Shown here piece after piece: positions 1-12,131 of a DNA stretch of 64,000 nucleotides. The notes beneath the pieces were generated by a model that saw only the letters and a list, made by a program, of their open reading frames with translations, did no database searches and had not been told where the DNA came from. The stretch's first letter is position 1; each line of letters starts with the position of its first letter. The position numbers and the translations under genes were made by a program. Source of the DNA: Chalara sp. BL73 (Eukaryota; Ascomycota; Leotiomycetes; Helotiales); contig CAKJVC010000080.1 of the NCBI GenBank assembly GCA_918026815.1, positions 21,453 through 85,452 on the forward strand, given 5' to 3'.

Positions 1-807
1 ATGCAATGAAGTCGTCGAGGCGGTTCCTCGCTGTTCGGATGAAATCAGCACTTTCTTCATAAGTGCACTTGGAGTGCCTTGCTATCTAGCTTACTTCCCT
101 GCAAATGTAATAGGTCTTAGCTCGAGGCGCTCCAAGGCACATCTGCAACGACATTAGTCCCCGAGGAAACGCAAAATTAATGAATTTAGATATTCCAGCT
201 CAAAGCTGCCATCACCTTCCAATGACGTCATTCGAGAGAATATACCGCGTCCTATACTACTGTCAAATAAAAGCCCTATATTATCAATTACACGAGCAAG
301 CCTTGATTTTTTGAATGCACAAATACGACACAAAATCGGTAAACTAGCCGACGCATCCGTGTTCCGAGCTAACATTGTTATTGCTTCTTCTGCGCCGTCT
401 TCATCTGTTCCGTACATCGAAAGTTCCTGGGAGCATGTCAAGATTGGAGAGGAGATTTTCGAGATGCTGGGTAGTTGCCGGCGTTGTTCGATGGTCTACG
501 TCGATCAAGCTACTGCTATCAAGGACGAAGAGCCATTCGTTACTTTGGCTAAGACAAGGAGATTCGATAATAAGGTGTTCTTTGGAGAGCACATGTGTCA
601 TATCTCAAGAGGCAGAAGAGCATATATCTCTGTTGGTGATACCATAGAGGCTTTTAATATAGAGCATATTCTTAGAGAAAAGATGTTTTCAATCCTCAAT
701 TGGTAACATAAGTGACGCTTAAATTTCACTCCGGTAGTATGCTTTGATTCACGTTGCCATTAGGAAAGGTGCTTTATACATTCTTATTGAGGCAATGCCT
801 GCTCTGG
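1..807. other. Unassigned left edge
   Basis: No gene can be supported here. Open frames exist on both strands (311-706 plus without an ATG start, 154-441 minus), but neither shows a recognisable domain and they overlap each other. The stretch is also the 3' flank of the hxnR-like gene, whose stop codon lies at 808-810. Confidence 0.3.
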
Positions 808-3800
808 TTACCGCAGCAAACTTTCATACTGATTTATGCTCCTTTCTGGCACCAAGCCGCGAAGGACCTTCACTCCCTCATAGATGACTGCCCACCTTAC
901 ACTACTCAGATATTTTGCCATTACGGCTGTCAAACCTCTCGTTTGGTACTTTCCAACCATTCGCCAAAGCCCCTCAGGAGTTACGCTCGTCATGCCACTG
1001 ACAAGAGCGTTCATTTCGGCCTGTGCGTCCCAGAGAATATCGTCATGCGGAATAGCTTCACCTTCAGCACTCCCTTGAGAGCCACGGTCTGTTGTATCGC
1101 CGCCTGCAAAATGGAACCCCCACAATGTGAGCGTTGCAAGATACAAACACCATGGATAGTGGAACAGTTCATTCACGTCCCAATTATCGAGATTCATGAT
1201 TCCATCTCGTAAGAGGTGTGCTGCATGCCACGATGCCTTAACCGCTGCCAGTGAAGTTCCGGGTTTGGCCCACTGCTTCAAGACGTTTCGTGAACGGTCA
1301 TAGTCCGGCCTATTTACTGGCCTTCCAATAATGTGCCTAGCTCCAGCGTAAATTTGTAGATCAAGGACCTCAACATTGAGGATTATGTGTGCCGCATGAT
1401 ATATTGCTACCACGGCGGTGCTAAACTGCGTGAAGTCCTTCTGCTTTGCCACATTATCTTTAAGCGACATTCTCATCGTCATACAGTATGTATCAAAGTC
1501 TGCTTTCCACGTATCATACGATTCAGCGAGACGCACACGTCGCTCCAAGGCTTCTGGTCCAGGAAATCCTGTTTATTATCAGTATTTGTGTCTCTTGACA
1601 ACGAGATAAAATGACTCTACCTAGTGCAGTCTGCTCCCTTCTCTTCATATCCCATGATATTGACATCAAGCCATGAAGGACCAGAAGGCGTGAGAGTGCA
1701 TTTAGCCGCGTATTAATGTTACTTGGAGTGAGCGTAATGTAGCCTTTCAAAATCGCAAGGAATAAGATTTTTGGTTCCAGTTTATAGTTCTTGTACCACT
1801 CTTCCGCCGAGTCAGCCTCCCAGGTAGCAGGATTACAGGGAAGAGAGACTCGAAGTTCAAATGCAGACATGCACAAAGATTGCGAAAACAGAACCGCATG
1901 TTGTGTGTCCCAAAGGAAGCAAAGCAGAGATAACCTGTAAATGTTAGGAAAGACAGAATTACATGAAATATTTTCAAGTACCTCTTCCTCTCTTCGATTT
2001 CAACAAAAGTCCTCCAGTTCAACTCCAAGTCTCCTTTTCCATCTTCAAAATTAGGTTCTCTGACTGTTTGGCAATCACTACGCCGGATTAAACTATCAGT
2101 TTGATTAGTATGTTTCGTATACTATGAGGAGCATTGGCGTACTTGATCAGGAGACCATGGAAAAGATGTGCCATATCATGTTGACTTTGTCCCGCTCTTG
2201 ACTTCCCAAAACACTCAACCAATAATATAGTCTGCAATATCCAGAGCTCTGGCTGCGCCTTGAAAGCAGCGTGCTGAAAAATCATGGCTCTCATCACATC
2301 ATGTATACACACTGCCAAACGATGACTAGCTTTGTCACCATAAGTTGCGCCAAGCAGTAACACCGAAATTAGCAATAAGGGCTCAACTCGGGAAGGCTCA
2401 AAGGTTGGTTGATGCATGAGTGGATAGCAAATGTTAAATCGAGAGAAAAATAAATCGCTATAATTCTGAAGCGCTGAAAGAGACAACAATGGGTGATCGC
2501 GACTGATGAAAGCTCCATCTGGTGTTCGCGGACCTGCTTGAACAATGATATCAAGAATTTGATTTCGGGATAGCTCATCAACCGTAGGAAGACTGTGCCT
2601 ATTTGATCTTAGGAGAACAGCTTGCGGTGAGTCCAACTCCGAGGCCAACTCTTCTAATTGACTGGGAGTATTTTGGCTTTCAGATTGGGGAGTACCTGTG
2701 TATGAGATCTGAGAGGGACCAGCCGGATCATGTTGGTTAGAATTAGTCTGACGAATGGAGCCTTTATTTGACGAGTTATCATTTGAATTTGATTCCATGG
2801 GCCTCTGCGTGATAAAACCTTGTGAAAGCCGCCCATGATCTATGTTAGGATGTGTCGCTACTGATATATTGCCCGGGTTTGGAATTATTTCTGTAGCTGT
2901 GACGCTCTGCCCGAATACTGAGGCACCATTTCTTTCATGATAATTCTGAGTGTGGCTAGTCCTAAACTGATTGCTAAACGTCCCATTAATGCTCGGCGTG
3001 CACAGTGTGGAAACTGAAGGTTGCTGATAAGGCTGCTCTGTGACAGGATCCTGTTCAAAGCTGTTGATGTCAAACAACCAATTGTAATTGCTCATCGTTG
3101 TAAATGGCATATTGAATGAACTCGCTATTTTGCGTTAGTTTGAATATCGTGTGTGAGCTTAAGCTACCTTACCAGTGTCTGGGTTGAACATATCAATATG
3201 CGAGTTGTTGCCCATAGGTATGCCCGATGGAGTAGGATGTAGACCCCAGGATGAGTTTACCAAGAAATCACACATTTCTGGAGTATCCTGACTGAATATT
3301 GGCAATTGGTCATTAGACCAGACCTTGTCCGCTAGAGAAAATTGGTGTTGAAACAGGTCTCCAGAGTCTGAGCTTAAGTGAGACCTGGGAGGTGAGATCG
3401 GGGCAGCAGATCGTCGAGCATCATATGTGTCATGAGATATGCTACTATTGCTGTAATCTGGAGTGACATTTGTTCCTCGATCTCTCGAGATGTTACTCTG
3501 AGGCAAGCTTGGTCGTTTGTTAACAATGTTTCCATCAACATCCCGCCACAGCCTCTTCCGGGTTTCCATGACTCCTAGACCTTCCCCACCAGCCTCCACA
3601 TCCTTTTGCCTGTGACGGGCAATATGCCTATCTATCCAATATATATCTTAGCTAGGGTTAGGGAAGAGGGAGAGACAATCATTAACTGACCAAGCAAGTC
3701 GGGGCGGTTGAAATGACAAAAGCATCTTGGACAGGTACTTTTACCTGGCAGATGATTCAAGGCATGTCTTGCAAGATGATCTGATCTTGTAAAAGCCTTA

Positions 3801-3907
3801 TCGCAGCCTGCGTGTGTACATGGATATTTCTTAGATGCAACTGCCCTTGAAGCTGATGCGGAATTAGACGACAATTCGTTCTGAGCCTGAACTTCTATGG
3901 AAGTCAT
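808..3907 (-). CDS. hxnR: HxnR-like C2H2 / fungal-specific transcription activator
   Basis: Probable pathway-specific activator of the neighbouring nicotinate genes. Six exons (3907-3691, 3631-3173, 3124-2143, 2092-1982, 1934-1621, 1568-808) join in frame to 947 residues. Two C2H2 fingers lie at about residues 28-82. The first reads CTHAGCDKAFTRSDHLARH. The second (CPRCFCHFNRPDLL then DRHIARH) is split by intron 1, and the correct splice restores its His-x3-His. A Ser/Asn/Gln-rich linker follows, then a fungal-specific regulatory domain from about residue 440 (SRFNICYPLMHQPTF, later LIRRSDC and LLCFLWDTQHAVLF). There is no Zn2Cys6 cluster. Known family: A. nidulans HxnR has this C2H2 plus fungal-specific architecture and responds to a nicotinate-derived inducer. 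The hxnR assignment rests on architecture and on the ten-gene context. The gene lies downstream of hxnT on the same strand, with its own 596-bp upstream region. Confidence 0.85.
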
Positions 3908-4503
3908 ATGGGGTGCCGTTGACTTGGATCTTGAGGCCCACTATAAAATCCTAAGTCCACAAAATCATAAGGTTCGTGTAATTCAATACAAGTTGGTTTA
4001 TTTACGCAGGTTGGGGATAATGTGAAGGCACGGGAGTGGGGTAGATGTCCGTTTTTGTTTGCCACAAGGGTGCACGTGACATAGCTTTTGACTAACCTGC
4101 ACTAAGTCTGGCAATATGAAGTCTGAAGTATACGCTTATTGGCTTAATATAGTATAGAGAGTTCTCACATTAAAGTGGAAGATTTTGAAGTCACAATTGG
4201 TTCAATTCTCTTCACAGAATTACTTAAGTTAAAGTGTGCGTTTTCCTAAAAAAAAAAAAAATTGGACTGGAGGTTTTAAAATAGGAAAGTTTATAGATTG
4301 AGACTACCGAAATTTCGTTCTGGAACTTTTGGTATATTGGGACTTCCGACTTATCGCCAATGACTATCACACTTCTCCGTACTTTGGAAAATGGTGTAGC
4401 CAAACATGTTTCTGAATAGATGGCCAATTTCTAAGAACGCCTCATTTCAAGTCTATATACGTCACGATATGATTTATTTTCTCTAAGAAGGTTGTTGTCA
4501 AGC
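3908..4503 (-). promoter_or_regulatory. hxnR upstream region
   Basis: A 596-bp gap between the stop of hxnT and the start of hxnR, both on the minus strand. It should hold the hxnT 3' end and the hxnR promoter. A run of A residues lies at about 4249-4261. No defined operator was recognised. Confidence 0.4.
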
Positions 4504-5826
4504 TTAAACTGTACCTTTGAGACTTGGAGCTTCATAAAACGGGTAATCAACATACCCCTTTCGCGGTGGGTCCGCACCGTAGAAACTGTTTCGATCATAA
4601 GAATTCAATGGCAAGCCATCAGCCAGCCTGGTTGGGAGATCTGGGTTGGCAATAAACCACCGACCCATGACAACAGCGTCCGCATCACCCGAATCAAGTT
4701 TAGGCGCTGCGTTGTCTCTGTTGAAGGATCCTGCAGCAAGGAACTTGATGTCTGCCTTGCTCAAAATCTGTCTGAATGGTACTAGAGATTGCATCTTAGC
4801 CTCAGTCTTGGTCCCATTCGCAAGAGAGGCAATTTTGGCTTCCTCATCAAGAATCTCATCAAAGCGTGGCTCAACCATGTGCACGTATGAAAGGCGATTC
4901 TGTTTTGGTAATGCGGCGAGTTGTTCGCAGAGGTATGCCCAATGTTTATTCGGGTTTGAATCTCTTGTATCCTGAAAATAGTTGTAAGGCGACAAGCGAA
5001 TGCCGGTCTTTTCTGCACCAACGGCCGCAGTGACAGCTTTGACGACTTCCAATGGGAAACGACATCTATTCTCGATAGAGCCTCCGTACTTGTCAGTGCG
5101 AATGTTTGAATTATCGTGGAGGAATTGATCTAGCAGGTACCCATTTGCACTACGCAAGTTAGCTCCACGTTTTATACAGTTAACAAAGCAAGTTCCTTAC
5201 CCGTGAATTTCTACTCCGTCGAACCCGGCATCTAAAGCCCTCTTTCCAGCTGCTGCAAACTCTTGAACCAACTCTATAATTTCGTCCACTAACAATTCTT
5301 TTGGTGGTGTTGTGGCATAAACACTCCCATCTAAGGCGTTTCCTCTCAGAGGAATGCTGCTTGCGCTGACACATTGCTCTCCACCTAGCAGAGATGGTAC
5401 AGTCGCACGTCCGACATGCCAGAGTTGACAGTAGATAAAACCTCCCTTCGCATGAACAGCGTCAGTTACACGCTTCCAACCGACACTCTGACCTGGCGTG
5501 AAGATTCCTGGCACCCCTGGATAGCCACAAGACTGAGGTTTTGTTAGTTCTGGTCCTTCTATCCCGCCTTCACAGAAACTCACCAGGCGGCTTATTGGGC
5601 AGGCTTCAGTTAGGATAAGCCCACCTTTTGTTGCTCTCTGTCCGTAGTATTCGACAGCTAAGTCTCCTGGAGCCCAAACACCCTCAGATTCCTGAACTCC
5701 TCGCATACGCGTCAACGGGGCCATAACAATCCGGTGATGGAGATCTGTTGAGCCAATCTTGAGAGATTTGAAAAGAGTTGTATCGTCTAAAGGCTTAAAA
5801 CCTGCTGGGGAAACTCTGGAGGGCAT
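4504..5826 (-). CDS. hxnT: HxnT-like NADH:flavin oxidoreductase (old yellow enzyme family)
   Basis: FMN-dependent ene-reductase of the old yellow enzyme family. Two exons (5826-5201 and 5149-4504) give 423 residues. The N-terminal barrel has FKSLKIGSTDLHHRIVMAPLTRMR. written here only as its family hallmark 'MAPLTRMR', then 'YYGQRATKGGLILTEA', the active-site region 'YCQLWHVGRA', and 'GFDGVEIHG' just before the intron. The second exon continues with 'ANGYLLDQFLHD' and 'RTDKYGGSIENRCRFPLEVV', then the FMN-phosphate region 'AAGSFNRDNA' and 'DADAVVMGRWFIANPDLP'. Length and motif order are normal. In the A. nidulans nicotinate pathway HxnT is an alkene reductase acting on a hydroxylated pyridine-derived intermediate; that substrate is inferred here from context. 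It is transcribed divergently from hxnS across an 895-bp shared region. Confidence 0.88.
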
Positions 5827-6721
5827 TTTTTTTCTATTTTTTTTCTATTTTTTTTCTTTTAACTTTTGTACTTGAGGCGATGGTCTGGCAAGAAACACGC
5901 TCGAATGAACCAGGTTTGTATGATATGCTATTCCACTTCTCTATTGAAATGCATTCGTGAATGAATGGGCAGGTTGAAGTGATGACCTGAAACTCGGCAT
6001 TCGTAAAAAAAAAAGCTGTGTATGCATGGCAGGAGAAATCGCAACCCCACTTCCTTTGGTGGGCGGCCGGGGGGGGGGGGGGGAATGGGAAGTCTATTAT
6101 GAGACTAATCCTAAGAACCTAAGAGTTGGTACCTCTCCACGTTTCTGTTACTGTCTTCTTGGCCATTAGGACCCAAAGACAACCATGTGTTGTCACGAAC
6201 TATCACTTCTGGGTGCCAAGGGTGGAGGATCTGCAATAGTTCTGCAAGCCAAGTCGCTTATTTATTCCAGGGCGAGCTGAGCGAGGGGGTGTATGTATCC
6301 ACCCAAGTGTCCTTATCATGATGGGCTGAAGCTCAGCACAGTAGCGCGTCTTCCCCCTCCCTCTCCTTCCCATCCTTGCAGCGTCCGCCTAGGTGAGAAA
6401 ATCAATCTTTGTTATTTGTCATTGCATGCTGTATGCAATGACAGCCTTGTCTAGCCGTGCCCCGTCATACTTATTGTGGCGACGGTGAAATCCCATTACT
6501 AGCAATGTATGCATCTGGAGCGCTCGTTAGAGCTTTGCAAACAGACATTGCTTCGCACCTTGATTATTATGTACACGATAAACTCTGGCCAGCCAAGTAT
6601 TTCAAACAAATTTAATGTGACGTAGCTTCGAATATCAGAGCATACTGTGCTTGATCCCCAGCTATTTACAAAGCATCCGTGGCAGTGGGCATCCGATTAA
6701 TCCGTGGACACTTTGTCAATC
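5827..6721. promoter_or_regulatory. Divergent hxnT/hxnS promoter region
   Basis: 895 bp between the two divergent start codons. Directly upstream of the hxnT ATG lies a pyrimidine tract (plus strand 5827-5860) made of T runs broken by C and CTA at about 10-11 base spacing. A run of 15 G lies at 6069-6083. GATA-type cores that fit the AreA consensus HGATAR are at 6313-6318 (reverse) and 6576-6581. Such cores also occur by chance, so nitrogen control is only suggested. Confidence 0.5.
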
Positions 6722-9700
6722 ATGCCCTTGCCTTTTGTACCTCGAGCGCCAGTGCCACTGGTATTTCACAAGCTTCAAGGCATTATCGAATCAGAATTTA
6801 CAGAGTCTACGCTGCATTTTTATATGAATGGCACAAAGATAGAACTGCCAAATCCAAATCCTGATTGGACATTACTTGACTTTATTAGGTCTCAGCATGG
6901 AACGAAGGGAACTAAATTGGGTTGTGGCGAAGGAGGTTGTGGTGCCTGCACAGTTGTACTGCAGTCGATAGACTCGCGGAAAAACGGTAGAATCAAACAC
7001 ATAGCAGTCAATGCTTGCCTATTTCCTTTAATTGGCGGTAAGGGAACCCACGCTTGCGGCAAGGTAACGGAGCTGACGCCTTTTAGTCGTTGGGAAGCAT
7101 TTGATCACGATTGAAGGCCTAGGAAATGTCGATAATCCACATCCTCTCCAAGAACGCATGGCAAAGCTCCATGGCTCTCAGTAAGTTGAGAAAATTTAAT
7201 CATGTCCTGTTCATAAGAAAATGTAGAAGAGCGCAAGTGCCGGTTCTTTATTCCATGATCTCAATTTTTTTTTGCTGGTAGCTGGGAGAGCCATTTCTCT
7301 ACACTACACTGAACATGAACTAGAACACATATACAAGAATATATACTTATCAAATTTTGCTGTATCACTATTGGCGTTTTATATATGAGGTCGAGCTTCT
7401 ACTGCTCCCTTTTATGAGGCATCAAAACAATGCATAGGTCCGGCTTTGGATCTGACTGACATATTTTACCAGATGTGGCTTTTGCACGCCAGGGATAGTT
7501 ATGTCACTTTATGCGCTCATTAGAAACGCGTATGATCCAATAGCGAACGCCTTCATTCTTTCTGAGAGCGACATAGAACTAGAGGGTCACCTTGACGGGA
7601 ATTTATGTCGCTGTACGGGGTACAAACCTATTCTTGCAGCCGCTAAGACTTTTATCCTGGAGGATATTAAAGCCAAAATAGTGGAAACACCAATGAGCGA
7701 GACTGCTGATACAGCTGTCGCAGAAAATGTCGATGATATGCCGTATCAATCAGATTTCGATCCAAAAGTTGTGTTGAAGACAGCTGTTTCTTGTGGTAGA
7801 CCTGGCGGTTGCTGCAGAGATGCACCTAAGAATGAAACTACAACTCAAAGTTGTTCTCCAGAAGAGTCATCTGGGGATGATGCTTCTGACTCGGCTGCCT
7901 CGGAAGAGTCTTCAGAAACAAGTCGCAGCATAGGTGTGGAGATCGATGTGAATGGGGCAGATTATGGGAATCCTATCAAGTCAAGGGTCAAGGATCCGCC
8001 ACTACGTAAAGGTGAAGGCAGGAAAACTCAAACATCTCTAGAGGTGCCTCCTCCAGCAAGCGAACAAGGCTCGCTGCAATTCAATTTCATCCCATATCAA
8101 CCTAATACTGAATTAATTTTTCCACCAGCCTTGCGCAATTTTAAGAAGAAAGCTATCTGTTATGGCAACGACAGGAAAATATGGCTATGTCCAACCACGT
8201 TACAGCAAGTGCTACAGATTAAAAAACTTGATCCGACAGCAAAACTGGTGGGTGGGGCAAGTGAGATTCAAGTGGAAGTTCGGTTTAAAGATTCGCACTT
8301 CGCCGTTTCTGTTTTTGTTGCAGAGATTGAAGAATTGGCTGAAATGAATCTTCCAGACTCTGAAGAAAAGTGTGTTTCCATGACGGAGCTAATCGTTGGG
8401 GCTAACACACCACTTACTGATTTAGAGTATGCTTGCAAGGACATATATAAGAAGCTTGGGCGTAGAGGGCTTGTTTTAGAAGCTTGTCGAAAGCAGCTTA
8501 GATACTTCGCTGGAAGACAAATACGAAACACTGCATCTCTGGCTGGCAACTTAGCAACTGCAAGTCCAATATCCGATATGAACCCTGTCTTGCTCGCTGC
8601 GGGCGCAACTGTGTTGGCCCACAGTGCGATTACAGGCGAAATACTTTTACCCATGGATTCATTCTTTTTGTCATACCGGAAGACTAGTCTTCCCGAAGAT
8701 TCTGTTATCACAAGCATTCGAATTCCTATTCCGCCAGCCGAGAGTCAAGTGGTTATCAAAGCCTATAAGCAGGCAAAGAGAAAGGATGATGATATTGCGA
8801 TTGTTACAGCCGCTTTCCGGGTTGAGTTGGATGATGCAGGAAATGTGAAGGATGTCTCTCTTGCTTATGGTGGAATGGCACCTTTCACAACTCAGGCTAG
8901 GATTGCAAGAAAGTCTCTATTAGGACTCAAATGGCACGACCCGGGAACGTTGCAGGAAGGATTAGAGTCACTCAGCCAAGACTTTGATTTTAATTTTGGA
9001 GTACCCGGAGGTATGGCAACCTACCGGAGAACTTTGGCCTTATCTTTCTTCTTTAGATTTTGGCATGAGGTAGTGCTAGAGTTAGGGCTTGGAGATGTTG
9101 ACAAAGATCTCGTGAGTGAAATTCACCGAGGGATATCGTTTGGCGCAAGGGACAACCACAATCCACATGAACAGAGAGTAGTCGGTAAGCAAGTGCCACA
9201 CTTGAGCGCACTGAAGCAAAACACGGGACAAGCTGAGTATCTCGATGATATGCCTAAGCAGCATAGAGAATTGTTTGGAGCACTTGTTCTCTCTACGAAA
9301 GCACACGCAAGACTACTTGAGGTGGATTGGAAGCCCGCCATAGGCCCTGGTTTGGCTATTGGTTATATCGATAAGAACGATCTTACTATCGATCAAAATA
9401 TGTGGGGCTCAGTACGGAAAGATGAACTATTTATGGCGGATGGCGAGGTCCTCTCGCATGGCCAAACTATTGGAATGGTATACGCTGAGACGGCTCTTGA
9501 GGCACAAGCTGCTGCAAGAGCTGTGAGGGTCATATACGAGGACCGGCCAGTGATTCTCACAATTGATGAAGCTATTGAAGCTAAGAACTTCTATACACAT
9601 GGAAGACAGCTTAGAAAAGGTGCTGCTATCCAAGGCTCAATGGAAGAGGCCTTCTCTCGGTGTGACAGAGTGTTCGAAGGTACAACTAGAATTGGAGGTC

Positions 9701-11732
9701 AAGAACACTTTTACCTCGAAACCAATGCTGCACTTGCGATTCCACACATGGAGGATGGGAACATGGAAATTTGGTCATCAACCCAGAACACGTAAGTCAT
9801 CTCGCAGCTATACGCGTCAAAATAGCTTACCTTTGAGAAGAATGGAGACACAGGAGTTTGTGAGTCAGGTTACAGGAGTGCCCAGCAACCGGATCAATGC
9901 ACGAGTCAAGCGAATGGGAGGCGCTTTCGGCGGAAAGGAGTCTAGAAGTGTTCCCATCGCATGCTTATGCGCTATTGCTGCAAAGAAAGAAAAGCGACCT
10001 GTTCGTTGTATGTTGAATCGTGATGAGGATATGATGACATCTGGTCAAAGACACCCCATCCAGGCACGATGGAGAGTTGGTGTAATGAAAGATGGAAAAT
10101 TAATGGCCCTCGATGCTGATATCTACAATAATGCTGGTTACAGTTACGATATGAGTGCGGCGGTCATGGATCGATGCTGCACACATGTTGACAATTGCTA
10201 GTAAGTCAATTCCGCCTTCAGCTTCAGACCCTTCATCTATAAGTGGCAGAGAAATACTCATGATAGTGACTGCAGCGAAATTCCGAATGTCCACATCCGG
10301 GGACATCTCTGTAGAACAAACACTCACAGCAACACAGCCTTCAGAGGATTTGGTGGGCCTCAAGCGATGTTCATCGCCGAAAGCTATATGAGCGCTGTGG
10401 CAGAAGGTCTCGATATACCCATTCATGAGCTGCGCATGAAAAATCTGTACAAGCAAGGGGAGCTCACACCTTTCCTCCAACAAATAGACGTCGACTGGCA
10501 TATTCCTCAACTAATGAAAGACGTCCACGAAGAGTGCAGATACGAGGAACGGAAATCCAGAAATGCTGAGTTCAATAAGAAAAACAAATGGAAGAAGCGT
10601 GGAATCTCTTTGGTGCCGGTCAAGTTTGGATTGAGTTTTGCAACTGCTCTACACCTCAATCAAGCAACTGCTAGTGTAAAGATATTCGCTGATGGTAGTA
10701 TTCTGCTCCATCATGGAGGTACCGAGATGGGTCAAGGCAAGCAAAGAAACCCTTTTTGTACCTCGAATTTCTAACATAAATTAGGTCTCTACACCAAAAT
10801 GTGCCAAGTGGCAGCCCAGGAATTGAAAGTCCCTATTGATGCAATCTTCACCCAGGATACTGCTTCTTATCATAGTGCAAACGCGTCGCCGACTGCGGCT
10901 TCTTCGGGAAGCGATCTTAATGGCATGGCCGTGAAGCATGCATGCGATCAGTTGAATGAAAGACTGGCTCCGTATTGGCTAAAGTTTGGACCTGATGCCA
11001 CGATGAAGACTATTGCTCACGCAGCATACGTAGATCGTGTAAATCTTGCGGCGGAAGGGTTCTGGAAGATGCCTCGTATTGGATACACTTGGGGTAATTA
11101 TGATATGAATACTGTAAAGCCCATGTACTATTATTTTACCCAGGTATGTGGCACGATGTCGATCTAAGCTGATTTGAATACTGATAAACTCTTAGGGCGT
11201 CGGTTGCAGCGAAGTTGAGCTGGATCTTTTGACTGGCGATCACACAGTACTCAGAACTGATATCAAAATGGATGTTGGCAGATCGATCAACCCGGCTATT
11301 GATTATGGGCAAATAGAGGGTGCTTTTGTCCAAGGACAGGGGTTGTTTACGATGGAGGAATCCTTGTGGACACGATCTGGACAATTGTTTACTCGAGGGC
11401 CTGGAACTTACAAAATCCCTGGTTTCTCTGACATTCCTCAAGAGTTTAATGTCTCGTTTCTACAAGACGTTCCCGACGGATGGAAGAGTTTGCGGTCTAT
11501 TCAGAGTAGTAAAGGAACAGGCGAGCCACCACTATTCCTAGGATCCACTGTCCTGTTTGCACTGAGGGACGCGCTTGTGGCCGCAAGGAAAATGAATGGA
11601 GTTGAAGAGTATCTGACTTTGGATAGCCCTGCTACAGCCGAGAAGCTGAGATTGGCTGTTGGAGACGACATATTGAAAATGAGCATTGTAGAGAAAAACG
11701 GAGAGGAAAACTTCTTTGTCGCTGTGGCTTAG
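6722..11732 (+). CDS. hxnS: HxnS-like nicotinate hydroxylase (xanthine dehydrogenase family)
   Basis: Molybdenum-iron-sulfur flavoenzyme, probably nicotinate hydroxylase forming 6-hydroxynicotinate. Seven exons (6722-7037, 7087-7180, 7473-9791, 9841-10200, 10276-10736, 10785-11143, 11196-11732) give 1481 residues, longer than the about 1350 usual for the family because of an acidic Ser/Glu/Asp-rich linker after the iron-sulfur domains. Order: [2Fe-2S] 'LGCGEGGCGACTVVL' (about residue 66), second cluster 'CGFCTPG' and 'CRCTGYKP', FAD domain 'LVGGASEIQVEVRFK' and 'GRQIRNTASLAGNLATASP', then the Mo domain with 'GQEHFYLETNA', 'GGAFGGKESRS', 'NTAFRGFGGPQA', 'GGTEMGQG' and catalytic Glu in 'GTGEPPLFLGST'. 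ATG at 6722 is the first in frame. Intron 2 is unusually long (292 bp). Intron 5 uses a GC donor (10737). An orthologue of the purine enzyme HxA cannot be excluded by sequence alone; the ten-gene context favours HxnS. Confidence 0.88.
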
Positions 11733-12131
11733 ATTCATAATCCCAATTGAAAATAATAACAGGAAAGATGAAACGTCACGTAGGGTGTGTGATACAGTAC
11801 CCATTCTGCTAAGGTGGGTACTTAACCTGATTTCGTTAGATTAAGTATGAACGGATGGGATTCCCGAGTTGGGATAAAAAATCAAGCACACGAAGCAGTG
11901 GCTCGCTTCTGTGGATAGAACATATATCAACAGCTTTAGAAATATATACCTATGTGTATATGCATTGTATTAGCAGCTTGGAAGAGTCAAAACCCTTTGT
12001 TGATTTAGTTAATCAGTAAATCGCTAAGCTGGAGATATATTTTGAGGTAGCATGTTTGGCTACACCAAATGAATTATTTAATGGGATATAGTATTTGATT
12101 TTTATACAGTTATCTAGGATAATCCTCGCGA
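11733..12131. other. Convergent hxnS/hxnX 3' intergenic region
   Basis: 399 bp of AT-rich sequence between the converging stop codons of hxnS and hxnX. It should contain both polyadenylation regions. No further gene or repeat was seen. Confidence 0.4.

Noticed and set aside
311..706. 131-codon open frame at the left edge
   Set aside because: No ATG start, no domain, and overlapped by minus-strand frames of similar quality.
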